Both the position numbers and the translations under genes were made by a program. Positions 45,564 through 55,534 of a stretch of 64,000 nucleotides of DNA are shown piece by piece (the first letter of the stretch is position 1; each line of letters starts with the position of its first letter). This DNA is from Blattabacterium cuenoti (GTDB lineage: Bacteria > Bacteroidota > Bacteroidia > Flavobacteriales > Blattabacteriaceae): assembly GCF_014251655.1 (NCBI RefSeq), contig NZ_CP059225.1:65854-129853 (forward strand), in the 5' to 3' direction. Below the pieces are notes generated by a model that saw only the letters and a list, made by a program, of their open reading frames with translations, made no database searches and had not been told where the DNA came from.

Positions 45564-47078
45564 ATGAGTAAGGAATTGATTATAAATGCAGAAGAACAAG
45601 AAGTAAAAATAGCTCTTTTAGGAAACGGAAAGTTATTGGAGCTTCATAAGGAGATTCTCAATAAAAAATTTTCTGTAGGAGATTTATATTTAGGTATAGT
45701 GAAAAAAATTCTATATGGATTAAATGCAGCTATCATCGATATAGGACACTATAAAGGTGCATTTTTACATTACAATGATATTGACATACAACAAATAGGA
45801 AAAATGTTAGATTTGATTCCTATGAATCCTATAAAGGAAGATTTTTTTTCTAAAAAAAACGAAAATTCCATAAACGATATTTTGTATCCTGGACAAAAAA
45901 TTTTGGTTCAAATTTCTAAAGAACCTATTTCCAATAAAGGGCCAAAACTCACTACAAAGATTTTCCTTCCAGGAAGAAACTTGATTCTTCTTCCTTTTTC
46001 AAAAAATATTTTTATTTCTCACAAAATAAATAATATAGAAGAAAAAAAAAGGTTATTTTCTTGCATAAATAAAATTAAACCTAATGAATTTGGTATTATT
46101 ATTAGAACAGCAGCTTTTAACAAAGAAGAAAAAATCTTAAATGAAGAACTTCTATTTTTAATAAAAAAATGGAATAAAACATTAAATAACTTAATAAAAG
46201 TAGCTCCTGTTCGTGTGTTGAGTGAAAGTAGAAAAGCTTTTTGTTTATTAAGAGATTCATTTAATGAAGATTTGAAATACATTTATTGTAATAATTATTT
46301 TCTTTGTAAAAAAATTCATTCATATTTATCTTTCATTGCCCCTGAAAAAACGGATATAATCAAATATTATAAAGGAAATATTCCCATATTTGAAAAATAT
46401 GGAATAGAAAAACAAATACAAATTTTTTTAGGTAAAAATGTTCCATTAGAAAATGGAGCATATATTGTTATAGAACATACTGAAGCTTTACATGTTATAG
46501 ATGTAAACAGTGGAATGAACAACCATATGAAAAAAAATTGTACAGAATCAGACAGATTGAATAATATTTTAAAAATAAATCTATTAGCTGCAACAGAAAT
46601 AGCAAGACAATTAAGATTAAGAGATATGGGAGGTATTATTGTAGTAGATTTCATAGACATGTTTGATCCAATTCAGAAAAAACAGCTTTATGAACATTTA
46701 AAAGAAAAAATGAAAGATGATAGAGCGAAGCACAAAATTTTACCCCCTAATAAATTTGGTTTAGTTCAATTTACTCGTCATAGAGTAAGACCTGAATTAA
46801 AAAAAGTAAATTATAAAAAATCTAAAGATTATTCTATAGACTATATCCATTATTTAGAATTTATTATAGAAACTACCATAAAAAATAAAAATCATAAAGG
46901 AATACAATTACACATACATTCTTTTGTTTCTGCTTATTTAAAAAAAGGATTTCCTTCTATTCAACAGAAATGGTTTTTTAAATACAGAAAATGGATTAAA
47001 ATAATTCCAATAGATTCTTTTCAATATACAGAATATAAAATTATAAATAACAATCATGAAATAATATCATCTTCTTAA
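45564..47078 (+). CDS. rng: Ribonuclease G/E family endoribonuclease
   Basis: A 504-residue RNase G-type enzyme. I choose ATG 45564 (MSKELIINAEEQEVKIALL) over the in-frame ATG 45540, because it gives the family N-terminus. The S1 domain is at about residues 30-120 (DLYLGIVKKILYGLNAAIIDIG), and the catalytic DNase I-like part contains IDVNSGMNNH and VVDFIDMF with the Mg-binding Asp residues (about 315-370). The RNase E C-terminal scaffold is absent. It acts in rRNA maturation and mRNA decay and is preceded by the tiny basic ORF. Confidence 0.92.
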   Translation: MSKELIINAEEQEVKIALLGNGKLLELHKEILNKKFSVGDLYLGIVKKILYGLNAAIIDIGHYKGAFLHYNDIDIQQIGKMLDLIPMNPIKEDFFSKKNENSINDILYPGQKILVQISKEPISNKGPKLTTKIFLPGRNLILLPFSKNIFISHKINNIEEKKRLFSCINKIKPNEFGIIIRTAAFNKEEKILNEELLFLIKKWNKTLNNLIKVAPVRVLSESRKAFCLLRDSFNEDLKYIYCNNYFLCKKIHSYLSFIAPEKTDIIKYYKGNIPIFEKYGIEKQIQIFLGKNVPLENGAYIVIEHTEALHVIDVNSGMNNHMKKNCTESDRLNNILKINLLAATEIARQLRLRDMGGIIVVDFIDMFDPIQKKQLYEHLKEKMKDDRAKHKILPPNKFGLVQFTRHRVRPELKKVNYKKSKDYSIDYIHYLEFIIETTIKNKNHKGIQLHIHSFVSAYLKKGFPSIQQKWFFKYRKWIKIIPIDSFQYTEYKIINNNHEIISSS

Positions 47079-47093
47079 ATTAAATAAAAAATA

Positions 47094-47179
47094 GTGGGCG
47101 TGGTGAAATTGGTATACACGTCAGACTTAGAATCTGATGCTACTTATACAGCGTAAGGGTTCGAATCCCTTCGCCCACA
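47094..47179 (+). tRNA. tRNA-Leu (anticodon TAG)
   Basis: An 86-base class II tRNA. The acceptor stem is GTGGGCG/CGCCCAC, the anticodon stem TCAGA/TCTGA with loop CTTAGAA gives anticodon TAG, a long variable arm follows, and the T-arm is AAGGG-TTCGAAT-CCCTT. Discriminator is A and CCA is not encoded. It lies 15 bases after rng and is probably part of its transcript. Confidence 0.95.
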
Positions 47180-47210
47180 CAAACACATTATAATATTATT
47201 TTTTGTTAAA

Positions 47211-48146
47211 TTAAAAAATCATTTTGTCAAACGAAATAAGTGTGTAAAACCCTTTATTGTAAAAATAATTTTTCATTCCTTCTCTAAAACTTATCAAAAC
47301 GAAATCTCCTCCCCAAGCTCCTAAACTCTTAACCAATCCTAAATAATCGGGAAAATACCTTTCTTTAATGGTAGGAATATCCAATATTTTGGATATAATA
47401 CTCTCATGTTCTAGTAATAATTCTTCAAATTCTTGTAACGTTTTACAAAAAGATATTTTTAGAGTTATAGAAGAAATAGATTCTATATTCAAAGTAGAAA
47501 TATTGTTTATTTTATTATAATGAAAAGAACGTACTTCTTCACAAGTATTTTGTTTTTTGTTGAGATGCAGAAAGAAAAGTTTATTTTTAAATGGAGGATT
47601 AAAATCTATAGGAATAATATGAGGTTCTTTATTAGAAGGAATATTATTATAAATTATTGGCTTTGATACAGAAACGCAAGCTATATCATATCCACTTCCA
47701 TAAAATCCATTTCCTAATAACATATATGGATCTACTTTTGCCCATTTTGCTATATTATTAATTAAAGTAGAACTACTGCCTATTCCCCAAATTCTAGGAA
47801 ATTCTAATTGTGCTTTTACATGTATTTCTAATTTATTTTTATTACATAGAAAGTTTTTTTGAATTTTTTTAGTTTTTAATAATAAATTTCTCAATTTTAT
47901 GGCTATTTTCTTTTCTGTTTCATAACAAATATCTAAATAAGGAAGGTTAAATATTCCCTCAAACCATGGTTTATTATTAGTATTATCATAACTCTTCCAA
48001 TGTAAAATGGAAGATCCATTTTTCTTTAATATACTTAGTGATTGTCCTTTAATTGTAGGTAATGCTAAACCAAAGGCCCCACATAAAATGAGATATTCTC
48101 CCGTTAATAATAGTTTTCCATGACTATAAAAAAAACGTTTATACAT
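47211..48146 (-). CDS. GYDIA-family GHMP kinase
   Basis: A 311-residue GHMP-superfamily kinase with an N-terminal SHGKLLLTGEYLIL and the ATP-binding-type loop FPRIWGIGSSSTLINNIA (about residues 114-131). The motif SGYDIACVSVSKP (about 152-164) names the flavobacterial GYDIA group. Relatives are mevalonate and phosphomevalonate kinases, but the substrate of this group is not established as far as I know. fabD lies 5 bases upstream on the same strand. Confidence 0.8.
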   Translation of the reverse strand: MYKRFFYSHGKLLLTGEYLILCGAFGLALPTIKGQSLSILKKNGSSILHWKSYDNTNNKPWFEGIFNLPYLDICYETEKKIAIKLRNLLLKTKKIQKNFLCNKNKLEIHVKAQLEFPRIWGIGSSSTLINNIAKWAKVDPYMLLGNGFYGSGYDIACVSVSKPIIYNNIPSNKEPHIIPIDFNPPFKNKLFFLHLNKKQNTCEEVRSFHYNKINNISTLNIESISSITLKISFCKTLQEFEELLLEHESIISKILDIPTIKERYFPDYLGLVKSLGAWGGDFVLISFREGMKNYFYNKGFYTLISFDKMIF

Positions 48147-48151
48147 GATTA

Positions 48152-49003
48152 TTAGTTTATCGATATTTTTTTCATTAGATTTTGTAAAATGTTTCCTGGT
48201 CCTACTTCTGTAAATGAAATTGCTCCATCAAGAATCATATTTTTAATGGATTGTTTCCACTTTACTGGAGATGTAAGTTGTTCTATAAGATTTTTTTTGA
48301 TATCATTACATTTTTTAATAGGAGTAGATGTTACATTATGATATATTGAGCATTTAGAATCTTTAAAAGAAAATTTTTCTACAAATATTTTTAGTTTTTT
48401 CTTAGCTGGTTCCATAATAGGAGAATGAAAAGCTCCATGAACAGGAAGAGTTAATATTTTAGCTCCTATTTTTTTTAGAGAAAAACAAACTCTTTTCAAA
48501 GCAGCCATTTCTCCAGAAATAACTAATTGTCCGGGACTATTGTAGTTAGATGGAACTATGATTCCTTTATCTCTTTTACAAAAGTCCTCTATAATATGAT
48601 CCTCTAATCCAAATACTACGGCCATTCCTCCATGAACAGATTCACAAATTTTTTGCATCATTGATGCTCTTTCATTAACTAATATTAATCCATCTTCAAA
48701 AGAAAAAACATCAATTGCAGCTAAAGCAGAAAATTCTCCAAGAGAATGTCCAGCAACCATATCAGGATTAAAATTCATCAATATTTTCGCTTTTATCACT
48801 GAATATATATAAACAGCTAATTGTGTATATTTTGTTTTTTTTAACTGATCCATGGGGCCTTCAAACATTATAGATGTCATTTTAAATCCCAAAATTTCTT
48901 CAGATAATCGAAATAATTTTTTTGCAAAATCAGAGTTTTTATATAAATTTTTTCCCATTCCTACGAATTGAGATCCTTGACCAGGAAATAGATAAGCTTT
49001 CAT
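48152..49003 (-). CDS. fabD: Malonyl-CoA:ACP transacylase
   Basis: A 283-residue enzyme loading malonate onto ACP for fatty-acid synthesis. It has FPGQGSQFVGMG (about residues 6-17), the nucleophile Ser in AGHSLGEFSALAA (about 89-101), the malonate-binding Arg in NERASMMQ (about 114-121), and the catalytic His in VHGAFHSPIM (about 199-208). Complete. It is divergent from tatD with 34 bases between. Confidence 0.94.
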   Translation of the reverse strand: MKAYLFPGQGSQFVGMGKNLYKNSDFAKKLFRLSEEILGFKMTSIMFEGPMDQLKKTKYTQLAVYIYSVIKAKILMNFNPDMVAGHSLGEFSALAAIDVFSFEDGLILVNERASMMQKICESVHGGMAVVFGLEDHIIEDFCKRDKGIIVPSNYNSPGQLVISGEMAALKRVCFSLKKIGAKILTLPVHGAFHSPIMEPAKKKLKIFVEKFSFKDSKCSIYHNVTSTPIKKCNDIKKNLIEQLTSPVKWKQSIKNMILDGAISFTEVGPGNILQNLMKKISIN

Positions 49004-49037
49004 AAAATATTTTTTATTATTAAAAATTAATCATGAT

Positions 49038-49808
49038 ATGAAAATAACTGATACCCATACTCATCTTTATATGAAAGAATTTGATAAAGATATTCATATT
49101 GTAATACAAAATGCTTTAAATAAAGGAATACATAGGTTTTTATTACCATCTATAGATACTTCCACAATTCCCAGTATATTAAAATTAGAAAAAAAATACC
49201 CTAATATATGTTTTCCTATGATAGGAATTCATCCCAACAAAGTTTCTACAAATAATTTAGAAGAAGAATTAAATCGCGTTGAAAAATGGTTACCTAAACA
49301 TTCTTTTATTTCTATGGGAGAAATTGGTATGGATTTTTTTTCATCAAGAAAATTCATTTCAGAACAAGAATATGTTTTTAAAACTCAAATAAAATGGGCT
49401 AAAAAAAGAAAATTACCCATAGTAATCCATTGTAGAAAAGCTTTTGATCAAGTCTTTCACATTCTATCAAAAGAGATGAATTCTAATGTTAAAGGAGTTT
49501 TTCATTGTTTTTCTGGAACCTTAGAACAAGCTAAAAAAATTATTGATATGGGAATGAAACTAGGAATAGGAGGAATCATTACTTTCAAAAATAATCATAT
49601 TAGTCAATTTTTACATCATATAAGTTTGAATCATCTTATATTAGAAACTGATTCCCCTTACCTTTCTCCACATCCTTTTAGAGGAAAAAGAAATGAACCA
49701 ATGAATTTAAGAATAATTTTAAAAAAAATTTCTAAAATTTATTCTACATCAGAAAATGAAATTGCCGATATCATTCAAAAAAATGTAGAAAATCTATTTT
49801 TTAAATAG
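49038..49808 (+). CDS. TatD family metal-dependent hydrolase
   Basis: A 256-residue TIM-barrel hydrolase. Metal ligands are visible in DTHTHLY (about residues 4-10), MGEIGMDFF (about 92-100), VIHCRKAFDQVF (about 128-139), GVFHCFSGT (about 152-160), and ETDSPYLSPHPFRGKRNEP (about 202-220). The family has DNase activity, so a role in DNA turnover is plausible. It ends 4 bases before convergent fumC. Confidence 0.9.
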   Translation: MKITDTHTHLYMKEFDKDIHIVIQNALNKGIHRFLLPSIDTSTIPSILKLEKKYPNICFPMIGIHPNKVSTNNLEEELNRVEKWLPKHSFISMGEIGMDFFSSRKFISEQEYVFKTQIKWAKKRKLPIVIHCRKAFDQVFHILSKEMNSNVKGVFHCFSGTLEQAKKIIDMGMKLGIGGIITFKNNHISQFLHHISLNHLILETDSPYLSPHPFRGKRNEPMNLRIILKKISKIYSTSENEIADIIQKNVENLFFK

Positions 49809-49812
49809 ATTT

Positions 49813-51201
49813 TTATACCATTTTAGATGGATCTACCCATTTTTCAAATTGATCAGCAGTTAAATATCCCAATTTAATTGCTTCTTCTTTTAAAGTACTA
49901 TTATTTCGATAAGCAGATTTTGCGATTTCTGCCGATTTTTCGTATCCAATATGAGTATTAAGTGCTGTTACTAACATTAAAGAATTATCCAAAAGATCTT
50001 TAATTCTATCATAGTTGGGTTTTATCCCCTCTATGCAAAAAGAAGAAAAAGAGTTACAAGCGTCTGCAATGAGTTGACAAGATCGTAAAAAATTATATAC
50101 CATTAAAGGTTTAGCTACATTCAATTCATAATTTCCTGATGATCCTGATATAGATATGGTTACATCATTTCCTATAACTTGTGTACAAACCATAATCATA
50201 GCTTCACATTGAGTAGGATTTATCTTACCAGGCATAATAGAAGATCCAGGTTCATTTTCAGGAATAAAAATTTCCCCAATTCCAGAACGGGGTCCAGAAG
50301 CTAAAAAACGAATATCATTTGATATTTTTATTAGTGATACGGCTATTTGTTTAATAGATCCGTGACATTCTACTATTGCATCATGAGATGATAGAGCTTC
50401 AAATTTATTTTTTGCTACTTTAAAAGGAAACCCCGTATATTTACATATATATTTAGTGACTTTTATATCGTATCCTTTAGGAGCATTTAATCCTGTTCCA
50501 ACCGCAGTACCGCCTATAGCTAATTCAGAAATATGATCCAAAGTTTTTTTTAGAGAATTTAATCCATGATCTATTTGAGAAACATAACCAGAAAATTCTT
50601 GTCCTAAAGTAATAGGGATCGCATCCATAAGATGAGTTCTTCCTATTTTAATTACGTTTTTAAAACTTTTAGATTTTTTTTCAAAAATGTTTCTTAAATT
50701 TTGAATAGAGGGAATAGTTATATCCACTAATTTTTTATAAGAAGCAATATGCATAGCTGTAGAAAAAGTATCATTAGATGATTGAGACATATTTACGTCA
50801 TCATTAGGATGAATAAAAGGGTTCCCCTTTCCAAGGGTTTCTCCTATTAATACATGTCCTCTGTTAGAAATAACTTCATTGACATTCATATTAGTATGAG
50901 TTCCAGAACCTGTTTGCCATACAACTAAAGGAAATTGATCATTTAATTTTCCTTCTATAATTTCATCACAAACTAAGGAAATTATATCTCTTTTCTTTTT
51001 AGATAAAATTCCAAATTCAAAATTTGCATGAGCAGAAGCTTTCTTTAAAAAACCAAAAGAATGAATTATTTCTATCGGCATAATAGATACTTCTGAATCT
51101 ATTTTAAAATTTTTTCTAGATCTTTCTGTTTGCGATCCCCAATATTTGTTAGCAGGTACTTTTACCCTTCCCAAAATATCTTTTTCTATTCTATAAATCA
51201 T
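49813..51201 (-). CDS. fumC: Fumarate hydratase class II
   Basis: A 462-residue TCA-cycle enzyme without Fe-S cluster. [14 protein letters not shown] (about residues 97-110), [13 protein letters not shown] (about 133-145), the catalytic [12 protein letters not shown] (about 183-194), and the superfamily signature [15 protein letters not shown] (about 315-329) are present. Complete. Its family relatives ArgH and PurB were excluded by the whole-length match. Confidence 0.95.
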   Translation of the reverse strand: MIYRIEKDILGRVKVPANKYWGSQTERSRKNFKIDSEVSIMPIEIIHSFGFLKKASAHANFEFGILSKKKRDIISLVCDEIIEGKLNDQFPLVVWQTGSGTHTNMNVNEVISNRGHVLIGETLGKGNPFIHPNDDVNMSQSSNDTFSTAMHIASYKKLVDITIPSIQNLRNIFEKKSKSFKNVIKIGRTHLMDAIPITLGQEFSGYVSQIDHGLNSLKKTLDHISELAIGGTAVGTGLNAPKGYDIKVTKYICKYTGFPFKVAKNKFEALSSHDAIVECHGSIKQIAVSLIKISNDIRFLASGPRSGIGEIFIPENEPGSSIMPGKINPTQCEAMIMVCTQVIGNDVTISISGSSGNYELNVAKPLMVYNFLRSCQLIADACNSFSSFCIEGIKPNYDRIKDLLDNSLMLVTALNTHIGYEKSAEIAKSAYRNNSTLKEEAIKLGYLTADQFEKWVDPSKMV

Positions 51202-51252
51202 TATCCTATTTTTTTTTGCGAAATTATAATAGAAAAATTATAAAATATAATT

Positions 51253-51417
51253 ATGATAATTAAATTCATAGGTTTTCTACTTTTTTTATTTGTATTTATA
51301 TCTGGTTTTTGGTGTATTATTTTTTTATTTTTTTTCAGTTTTTACTGGGGGATAAGTATATTCATTGATATGTTTACTAATTTTATAATAAAACTAAAAA
51401 ATGGAAAAAAAATATAG
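51253..51417 (+). CDS. Small hydrophobic membrane protein overlapping the ftsB-like gene
   Basis: A 54-residue ORF (ATG 51253, TAG 51415-51417) with a long hydrophobic stretch (about residues 5-40) and a basic tail KLKNGKK. Its 3' end overlaps the start of the ftsB-like gene by 17 bases. Such coupling and a position tight to a cell-division gene suggest it is expressed. I do not recognise a family; DUF4834-type small flavobacterial membrane proteins are similar in style only. Confidence 0.45.
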   Translation: MIIKFIGFLLFLFVFISGFWCIIFLFFFSFYWGISIFIDMFTNFIIKLKNGKKI

Positions 51418-51694
51418 AAGATTTATTAACAATAAATATTTTTGGATAAGTTTTCTTTTTTTGATATGGATGTTTTTTTTTGATTCTAATTCTTTAATAT
51501 TACATTATAAATTTAATAATAGTATTCAAGAGATGATATTAGATAGGGATTCCTTAAAAAATAAAATTTCATTAGAAGAAAATTATTTAAAAAAATTAAC
51601 TACAGATCCTTTTTATCTTGAAAAATTAGCAAGAGAAAAATTTTATATGAAAAAAGAAGATGAAGATTTGTTTGTTATATCTAATAAAAAATAG
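51401..51694 (+). CDS. FtsB/DivIC-like septum formation initiator
   Basis: A 97-residue bitopic protein: short basic cytoplasmic start, one membrane helix (about residues 12-31), a coiled-coil (about 38-66), and the family segment TTDPFYLEKLAREKFYMKKEDEDLFVI (in two parts, TTDPFYLEKLAREKFY then MKKEDEDL). It links divisome components outside the membrane. It ends 13 bases before convergent mnmG. Confidence 0.85.
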   Translation: MEKKYRRFINNKYFWISFLFLIWMFFFDSNSLILHYKFNNSIQEMILDRDSLKNKISLEENYLKKLTTDPFYLEKLAREKFYMKKEDEDLFVISNKK

Positions 51695-51707
51695 AATAAA
51701 TTATTAA

Positions 51708-53582
51708 CTAACGACCCATATAAAGTAGAATAATACTTAAATCTGAAGGAGAAACTCCACTAATTCTTGATGCTTGCTCCAACGATGATGGACGATAATA
51801 ATCAAGTTTTTCTCTTGCCTCTAAGGAAATAGATTTGATTTTTTTATAATTAAAACTATTTGGAATTTTTAAACTTTCTAACTTTAATAGTTTTTTAACA
51901 TTTTCTTTTTCTCTATTTATATATCCTTTATATTTTATTCTAATAGAAACTTGTTCTAATATTTCTTGATTAAAATTGTTTTTTTTAATTTCTTCCATTA
52001 CAAACGGAATGTTCATAATATCTTGAATATCAATTTCAGACCTAGATAAAATAGTTTCAATTTTCATATATTGATATATGATTGGAGATTTTTTATTTTG
52101 TAGAATAGGATTTATAACTTTTGGATCTAAATTTTTTTTTTTAAAAAAAAACATACATTTTTCTATCTTAGACCTTTTTCTATTTAGAAGTATCATTTTT
52201 TCTTCTGAAATTAAACCTATTTTATATCCTAAAGGGGTCAATCTTTCATCTGCATTATCTTGTCGTAATAACATTCTATATTCTGCTCTTGAAGTAAACA
52301 TTCTATAAGGTTCTTCTGTTCCTTTTGTAATCAGATCATCTATTAAAACACCAATATAAGCTTGATTTCTTTTTATAATAAAAGGTTTTTCTTGATAAAT
52401 TTTTAAATGAGCATTAATTCCGGCAATCAATCCTTGAGCCGCGGCTTCTTCATATCCAGTAGTTCCATTAATTTGTCCAGCAAAAAATAAATTTTCTATA
52501 ATTTTACTTTCCAAAGTAAGTTTTAATTGTTCTGGAGGAAAATAATCATACTCAATAGCATATCCAGGTTTTAATATCTTTACTTTTTCAAATCCAGAAA
52601 TTTTTTTTAAAGATTGATATTGTATTTCTTCTGGAAAAGAAGTAGAGAACCCATTTATATATACTTCTACAGTATTCCATCCTTCTGGTTCCACAAAAAT
52701 AGGATGAGCTTCTTTATCAGGAAATTTAAAAATCTTTTCTTCTATAGAAGGACAATACCTAGGGCTTATACCTTGAATATTTCCCGTATAAACTGGAGAA
52801 TAATTAAAATTATTTTGTATAAAATTATGTACTTTTTGATTTGTATAAGTTATATAACATTTTTGTTGTTTTTTTAATTTTTTTGTGTTCTTATAAAAAG
52901 AAAATTTTTGGGGGGGAACATCTCCATTTTGAGATTGCATTTTTTTATAATTTAAAGAACGACCATCTACTCTTGGAGATGTTCCTGTTTTCATCCTTCC
53001 ATATCTCAATCCAAAAGATTGAGTTAACTGTTCCGTAATCCCTTTAACTTCTTTTTCGGCTAATCTTCCTCCATTTATTTTTTTTTCCCCAATATGTATT
53101 TTTCCATTCAAAAAAGTTCCGTTAGTAAGTATCACTGATTTTCCATGAATTTTTGATCCTAAATAAGTTTTTACTCCCTTTACTTGATTTTTTTTTACGA
53201 TTAAAGATGTTACTGTATCTTGATATAGATCCAGTTTTATATTTTTTTCTAAATAAAATCTCCAATAACTAGAAAATAATTTTCTATCACATTGAGCTCT
53301 AGGACTCCACATAGCAGGTCCTTTGGATTTATTTAGCATTCTAAATTGAATCATGCTATAATCAGTAATAATCCCTGAAAAGCCACCTAAAGCATCTATT
53401 TCTCTGATCATTTGTCCTTTAGCAATTCCTCCTATAGCTGGATTGCAGGACATTTTTCCTATAGTTTGCAAATTAGTAGTAATAAGCAATGTTTTGGACC
53501 CCATACGAGAGGAAGCAGAAGCAGCTTCTGCTCCAGCATGTCCTCCTCCAACTACAATGACATCATACATATATAAAAACAT
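51708..53582 (-). CDS. mnmG: tRNA uridine-5-carboxymethylaminomethyl modification enzyme MnmG
   Basis: A 624-residue FAD enzyme that, with MnmE, modifies U34 of several tRNAs. FAD-binding [10 protein letters not shown] is at about residues 12-21, [20 protein letters not shown] at about 48-67, and [16 protein letters not shown] at about 428-443. The C-terminal domain ends [20 protein letters not shown]-like, as in the family. Complete. ybeY is 4 bases upstream on the same strand. Confidence 0.96.
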   Translation of the reverse strand: MFLYMYDVIVVGGGHAGAEAASASSRMGSKTLLITTNLQTIGKMSCNPAIGGIAKGQMIREIDALGGFSGIITDYSMIQFRMLNKSKGPAMWSPRAQCDRKLFSSYWRFYLEKNIKLDLYQDTVTSLIVKKNQVKGVKTYLGSKIHGKSVILTNGTFLNGKIHIGEKKINGGRLAEKEVKGITEQLTQSFGLRYGRMKTGTSPRVDGRSLNYKKMQSQNGDVPPQKFSFYKNTKKLKKQQKCYITYTNQKVHNFIQNNFNYSPVYTGNIQGISPRYCPSIEEKIFKFPDKEAHPIFVEPEGWNTVEVYINGFSTSFPEEIQYQSLKKISGFEKVKILKPGYAIEYDYFPPEQLKLTLESKIIENLFFAGQINGTTGYEEAAAQGLIAGINAHLKIYQEKPFIIKRNQAYIGVLIDDLITKGTEEPYRMFTSRAEYRMLLRQDNADERLTPLGYKIGLISEEKMILLNRKRSKIEKCMFFFKKKNLDPKVINPILQNKKSPIIYQYMKIETILSRSEIDIQDIMNIPFVMEEIKKNNFNQEILEQVSIRIKYKGYINREKENVKKLLKLESLKIPNSFNYKKIKSISLEAREKLDYYRPSSLEQASRISGVSPSDLSIILLYMGR

Positions 53583-53586
53583 GATT

Positions 53587-54006
53587 TTAAAATTGAAATA
53601 AATTTAAATAAAACTCTTCTTTTTTTTTCATAATTTTTTTATCTGGTTTATTTTTATCATTATACCCTAAAAAATGTAATACAGCATGGATCATCACACG
53701 TTTTAATTCAACCATGAAAAATTGATTCCATCGTTTAGAATTATATAAAACACGATTGATACTAATAAAGATATCTCCGGATATCCATTTATTTATAGAA
53801 TAGTTAAATGCAAGTACATCTGTATACGAATTATTTTTTAAATATTTTATATTCATATTTAAAAGTACATCATCATTACAAAAAATATAATTGATATTCC
53901 CAACTAACATTCCTTCATTATTTAATAAAATACCAATTTCTTCAATAAATAAAGATTCATTTTTAATATGAAAATTAGAAATTTCATAAAATAATTTAAT
54001 CATCAA
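53587..54006 (-). CDS. ybeY: Endoribonuclease YbeY
   Basis: A 139-residue zinc-dependent RNase involved in rRNA maturation and ribosome quality control. The metal motif reads [16 protein letters not shown] (about residues 108-123), with the two His of HxxxH. The third ligand position is Asp rather than His, which I recall as the usual Bacteroidota variant. SYTDVLAF (about 61-68) and SGDIFISI (about 76-83) are family segments. It is divergent from pssA, with start codons only 25 bases apart. Confidence 0.9.
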   Translation of the reverse strand: MMIKLFYEISNFHIKNESLFIEEIGILLNNEGMLVGNINYIFCNDDVLLNMNIKYLKNNSYTDVLAFNYSINKWISGDIFISINRVLYNSKRWNQFFMVELKRVMIHAVLHFLGYNDKNKPDKKIMKKKEEFYLNLFQF

Positions 54007-54031
54007 AATAATATTTATTAAATTAGTTTAT

Positions 54032-54760
54032 ATGTATATTTTTACAAAAATCATAAGAATAATTCCAAATATTCTTACTTTTTTAAATCTTTTTTTTGGA
54101 TGTATATCTGTAATTTTTTTACAATCTAAAAATTTTGATAAATCTGCTGTTTTTACTTTATTTTCAATAATTTTTGATTCTTTAGATGGTTTTTTTTCTA
54201 GACTCATAAAAAACGAAAATAAATTTGGAAAAGAATTAGATTCTCTTGCTGATATGGTTTCTTTTGGAATAGTTCCATCCATAATAGTTTTTCTTTTATT
54301 AAAATCTATGAAAAAAAAAATTCCTTTTATAGAATGGTCTTCTCTATTTATCTCTATTTTTTCTGCATATCGTCTAGCTAAATTCAATATAAATACTTCT
54401 TACAATGGATTAACTACTCCTGTTAATACTTTATTTTTTTCTTCTTTATCTATAGCTATAACTCCTTCTTCAATTCCTATTTTTTTTGTAAAAAAAAATA
54501 TCGTAAATATGTTTATTACGCCTACTTCTATTCTTTTTATGATATTTTTTTCTTGTTATTTATTAATTTCTAAAATACCAATGATTTCCTTTAATTTCAA
54601 AGGTTTTTCTTGGAAAAAAAACAAAATACGTTATGTTTTTTTATTGATTAGTACATTTCTTTTATTAACTTTACGTACAATCGCTTTACCATGCATTATT
54701 ATCTTTTATATAATAATTTCAATATTAATGTATTTTCATAGATTAAAAAAATCATATTAA
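54032..54760 (+). CDS. pssA: CDP-diacylglycerol--serine O-phosphatidyltransferase
   Basis: A 242-residue polytopic CDP-alcohol phosphatidyltransferase. The catalytic motif is seen as DSLDGFFSRLIK followed by FGKELDSLADMVSFG (about residues 50-76). It has the D-x2-DG-x3-R-x8-G-x3-D-x3-D pattern, with Ser in place of the usual Ala before Arg. It makes phosphatidylserine for phosphatidylethanolamine. The start at 54032 gives the typical PNILTFLNLFFG N-terminus. Confidence 0.92.
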   Translation: MYIFTKIIRIIPNILTFLNLFFGCISVIFLQSKNFDKSAVFTLFSIIFDSLDGFFSRLIKNENKFGKELDSLADMVSFGIVPSIIVFLLLKSMKKKIPFIEWSSLFISIFSAYRLAKFNINTSYNGLTTPVNTLFFSSLSIAITPSSIPIFFVKKNIVNMFITPTSILFMIFFSCYLLISKIPMISFNFKGFSWKKNKIRYVFLLISTFLLLTLRTIALPCIIIFYIIISILMYFHRLKKSY

Positions 54761-54764
54761 AAAA

Positions 54765-55529
54765 ATGAAATTAAAACTTCATCGTCCTATTTGTTTTTTC
54801 GATGTAGAAGCAACAGGAATAAATATTGGGAAAGATAGAATTATAGAAATTTCTATACTAAAAATATTTCCTAATGGAAATCAAGAAGATAAGACTTGGT
54901 TAATTTATCCTGGAATACCTATTCCTCCACAATCTATAGCTATTCATGGAATTAAAGATGAAGATGTATTAGGAAAACCTAAGTTTAAAGAAGTCGCATT
55001 TTCTATATTCAGAATGATTGAAAATACAGATTTAGCAGGATATAATTCTAATAGATTTGATATCCCAATTTTAGCAGAAGAAATGCTTAGATCTGGGATC
55101 TCTTTTGATATTAAAAAACATAAAACTATAGATGTTCAAGTAATTTTTCATAAAATGGAACCTAGGACCCTATCTGCTGCTTATAAGTATTATTGTAATA
55201 AAAATTTGATGAAAGCTCATAATTCTAAAGCAGATACATTTGCTACATATGAAATATTACTAGCCCAACTGGAAAAATATGATATCAAAAAAGATGTAAA
55301 AAGCCTCAATCAATTTTCTCACCAAAAAAACATAGCAGATCTTGCTGGATTTATAAAAATAGATGAAGAAGGAAACGAAATATTTAATTTTGGAAAATAT
55401 AAAGGAAAAAAAGTTTTTGAAATTTTCGAAAAAGATCCGAATTATTATGGATGGATTCAAAATTCAGATTTTCCACTATACACAAAGAAAATATTCACAG
55501 GAGTAAAGTTAAAAACATTTAATAAATAA
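54765..55529 (+). CDS. DnaQ-like 3'-5' exonuclease
   Basis: A 254-residue DEDD exonuclease. Exo I FFDVEATG (about residues 12-19), Exo II AGYNSNRFDIPIL (about 93-105), and Exo III KAHNSKADTFATYEIL (about 150-165) are present. The C-terminal part (about 195-254) has the small FNFGKYKGKKVFEIFEKDP motif seen in flavobacterial relatives. It may serve as proofreading subunit or a repair exonuclease. It starts 4 bases after pssA and ends 5 bases before convergent htpG. Confidence 0.87.
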   Translation: MKLKLHRPICFFDVEATGINIGKDRIIEISILKIFPNGNQEDKTWLIYPGIPIPPQSIAIHGIKDEDVLGKPKFKEVAFSIFRMIENTDLAGYNSNRFDIPILAEEMLRSGISFDIKKHKTIDVQVIFHKMEPRTLSAAYKYYCNKNLMKAHNSKADTFATYEILLAQLEKYDIKKDVKSLNQFSHQKNIADLAGFIKIDEEGNEIFNFGKYKGKKVFEIFEKDPNYYGWIQNSDFPLYTKKIFTGVKLKTFNK

Positions 55530-55534
55530 CATAA

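Noticed and set aside
45417-45599. 60-residue minus-strand ORF
   Set aside because: It is the shadow of the Lys/Arg-rich ORF and the rng start; its Phe/Leu-rich translation is the reverse complement of A-rich codons.
46367-46660. 97-residue minus-strand ORF inside rng
   Set aside because: It lies wholly opposite conserved catalytic codons of RNase G.
52614-52877. Plus-strand ORFs opposite mnmG
   Set aside because: They are antisense to a complete MnmG and have low-complexity Phe/Ile-rich translations.
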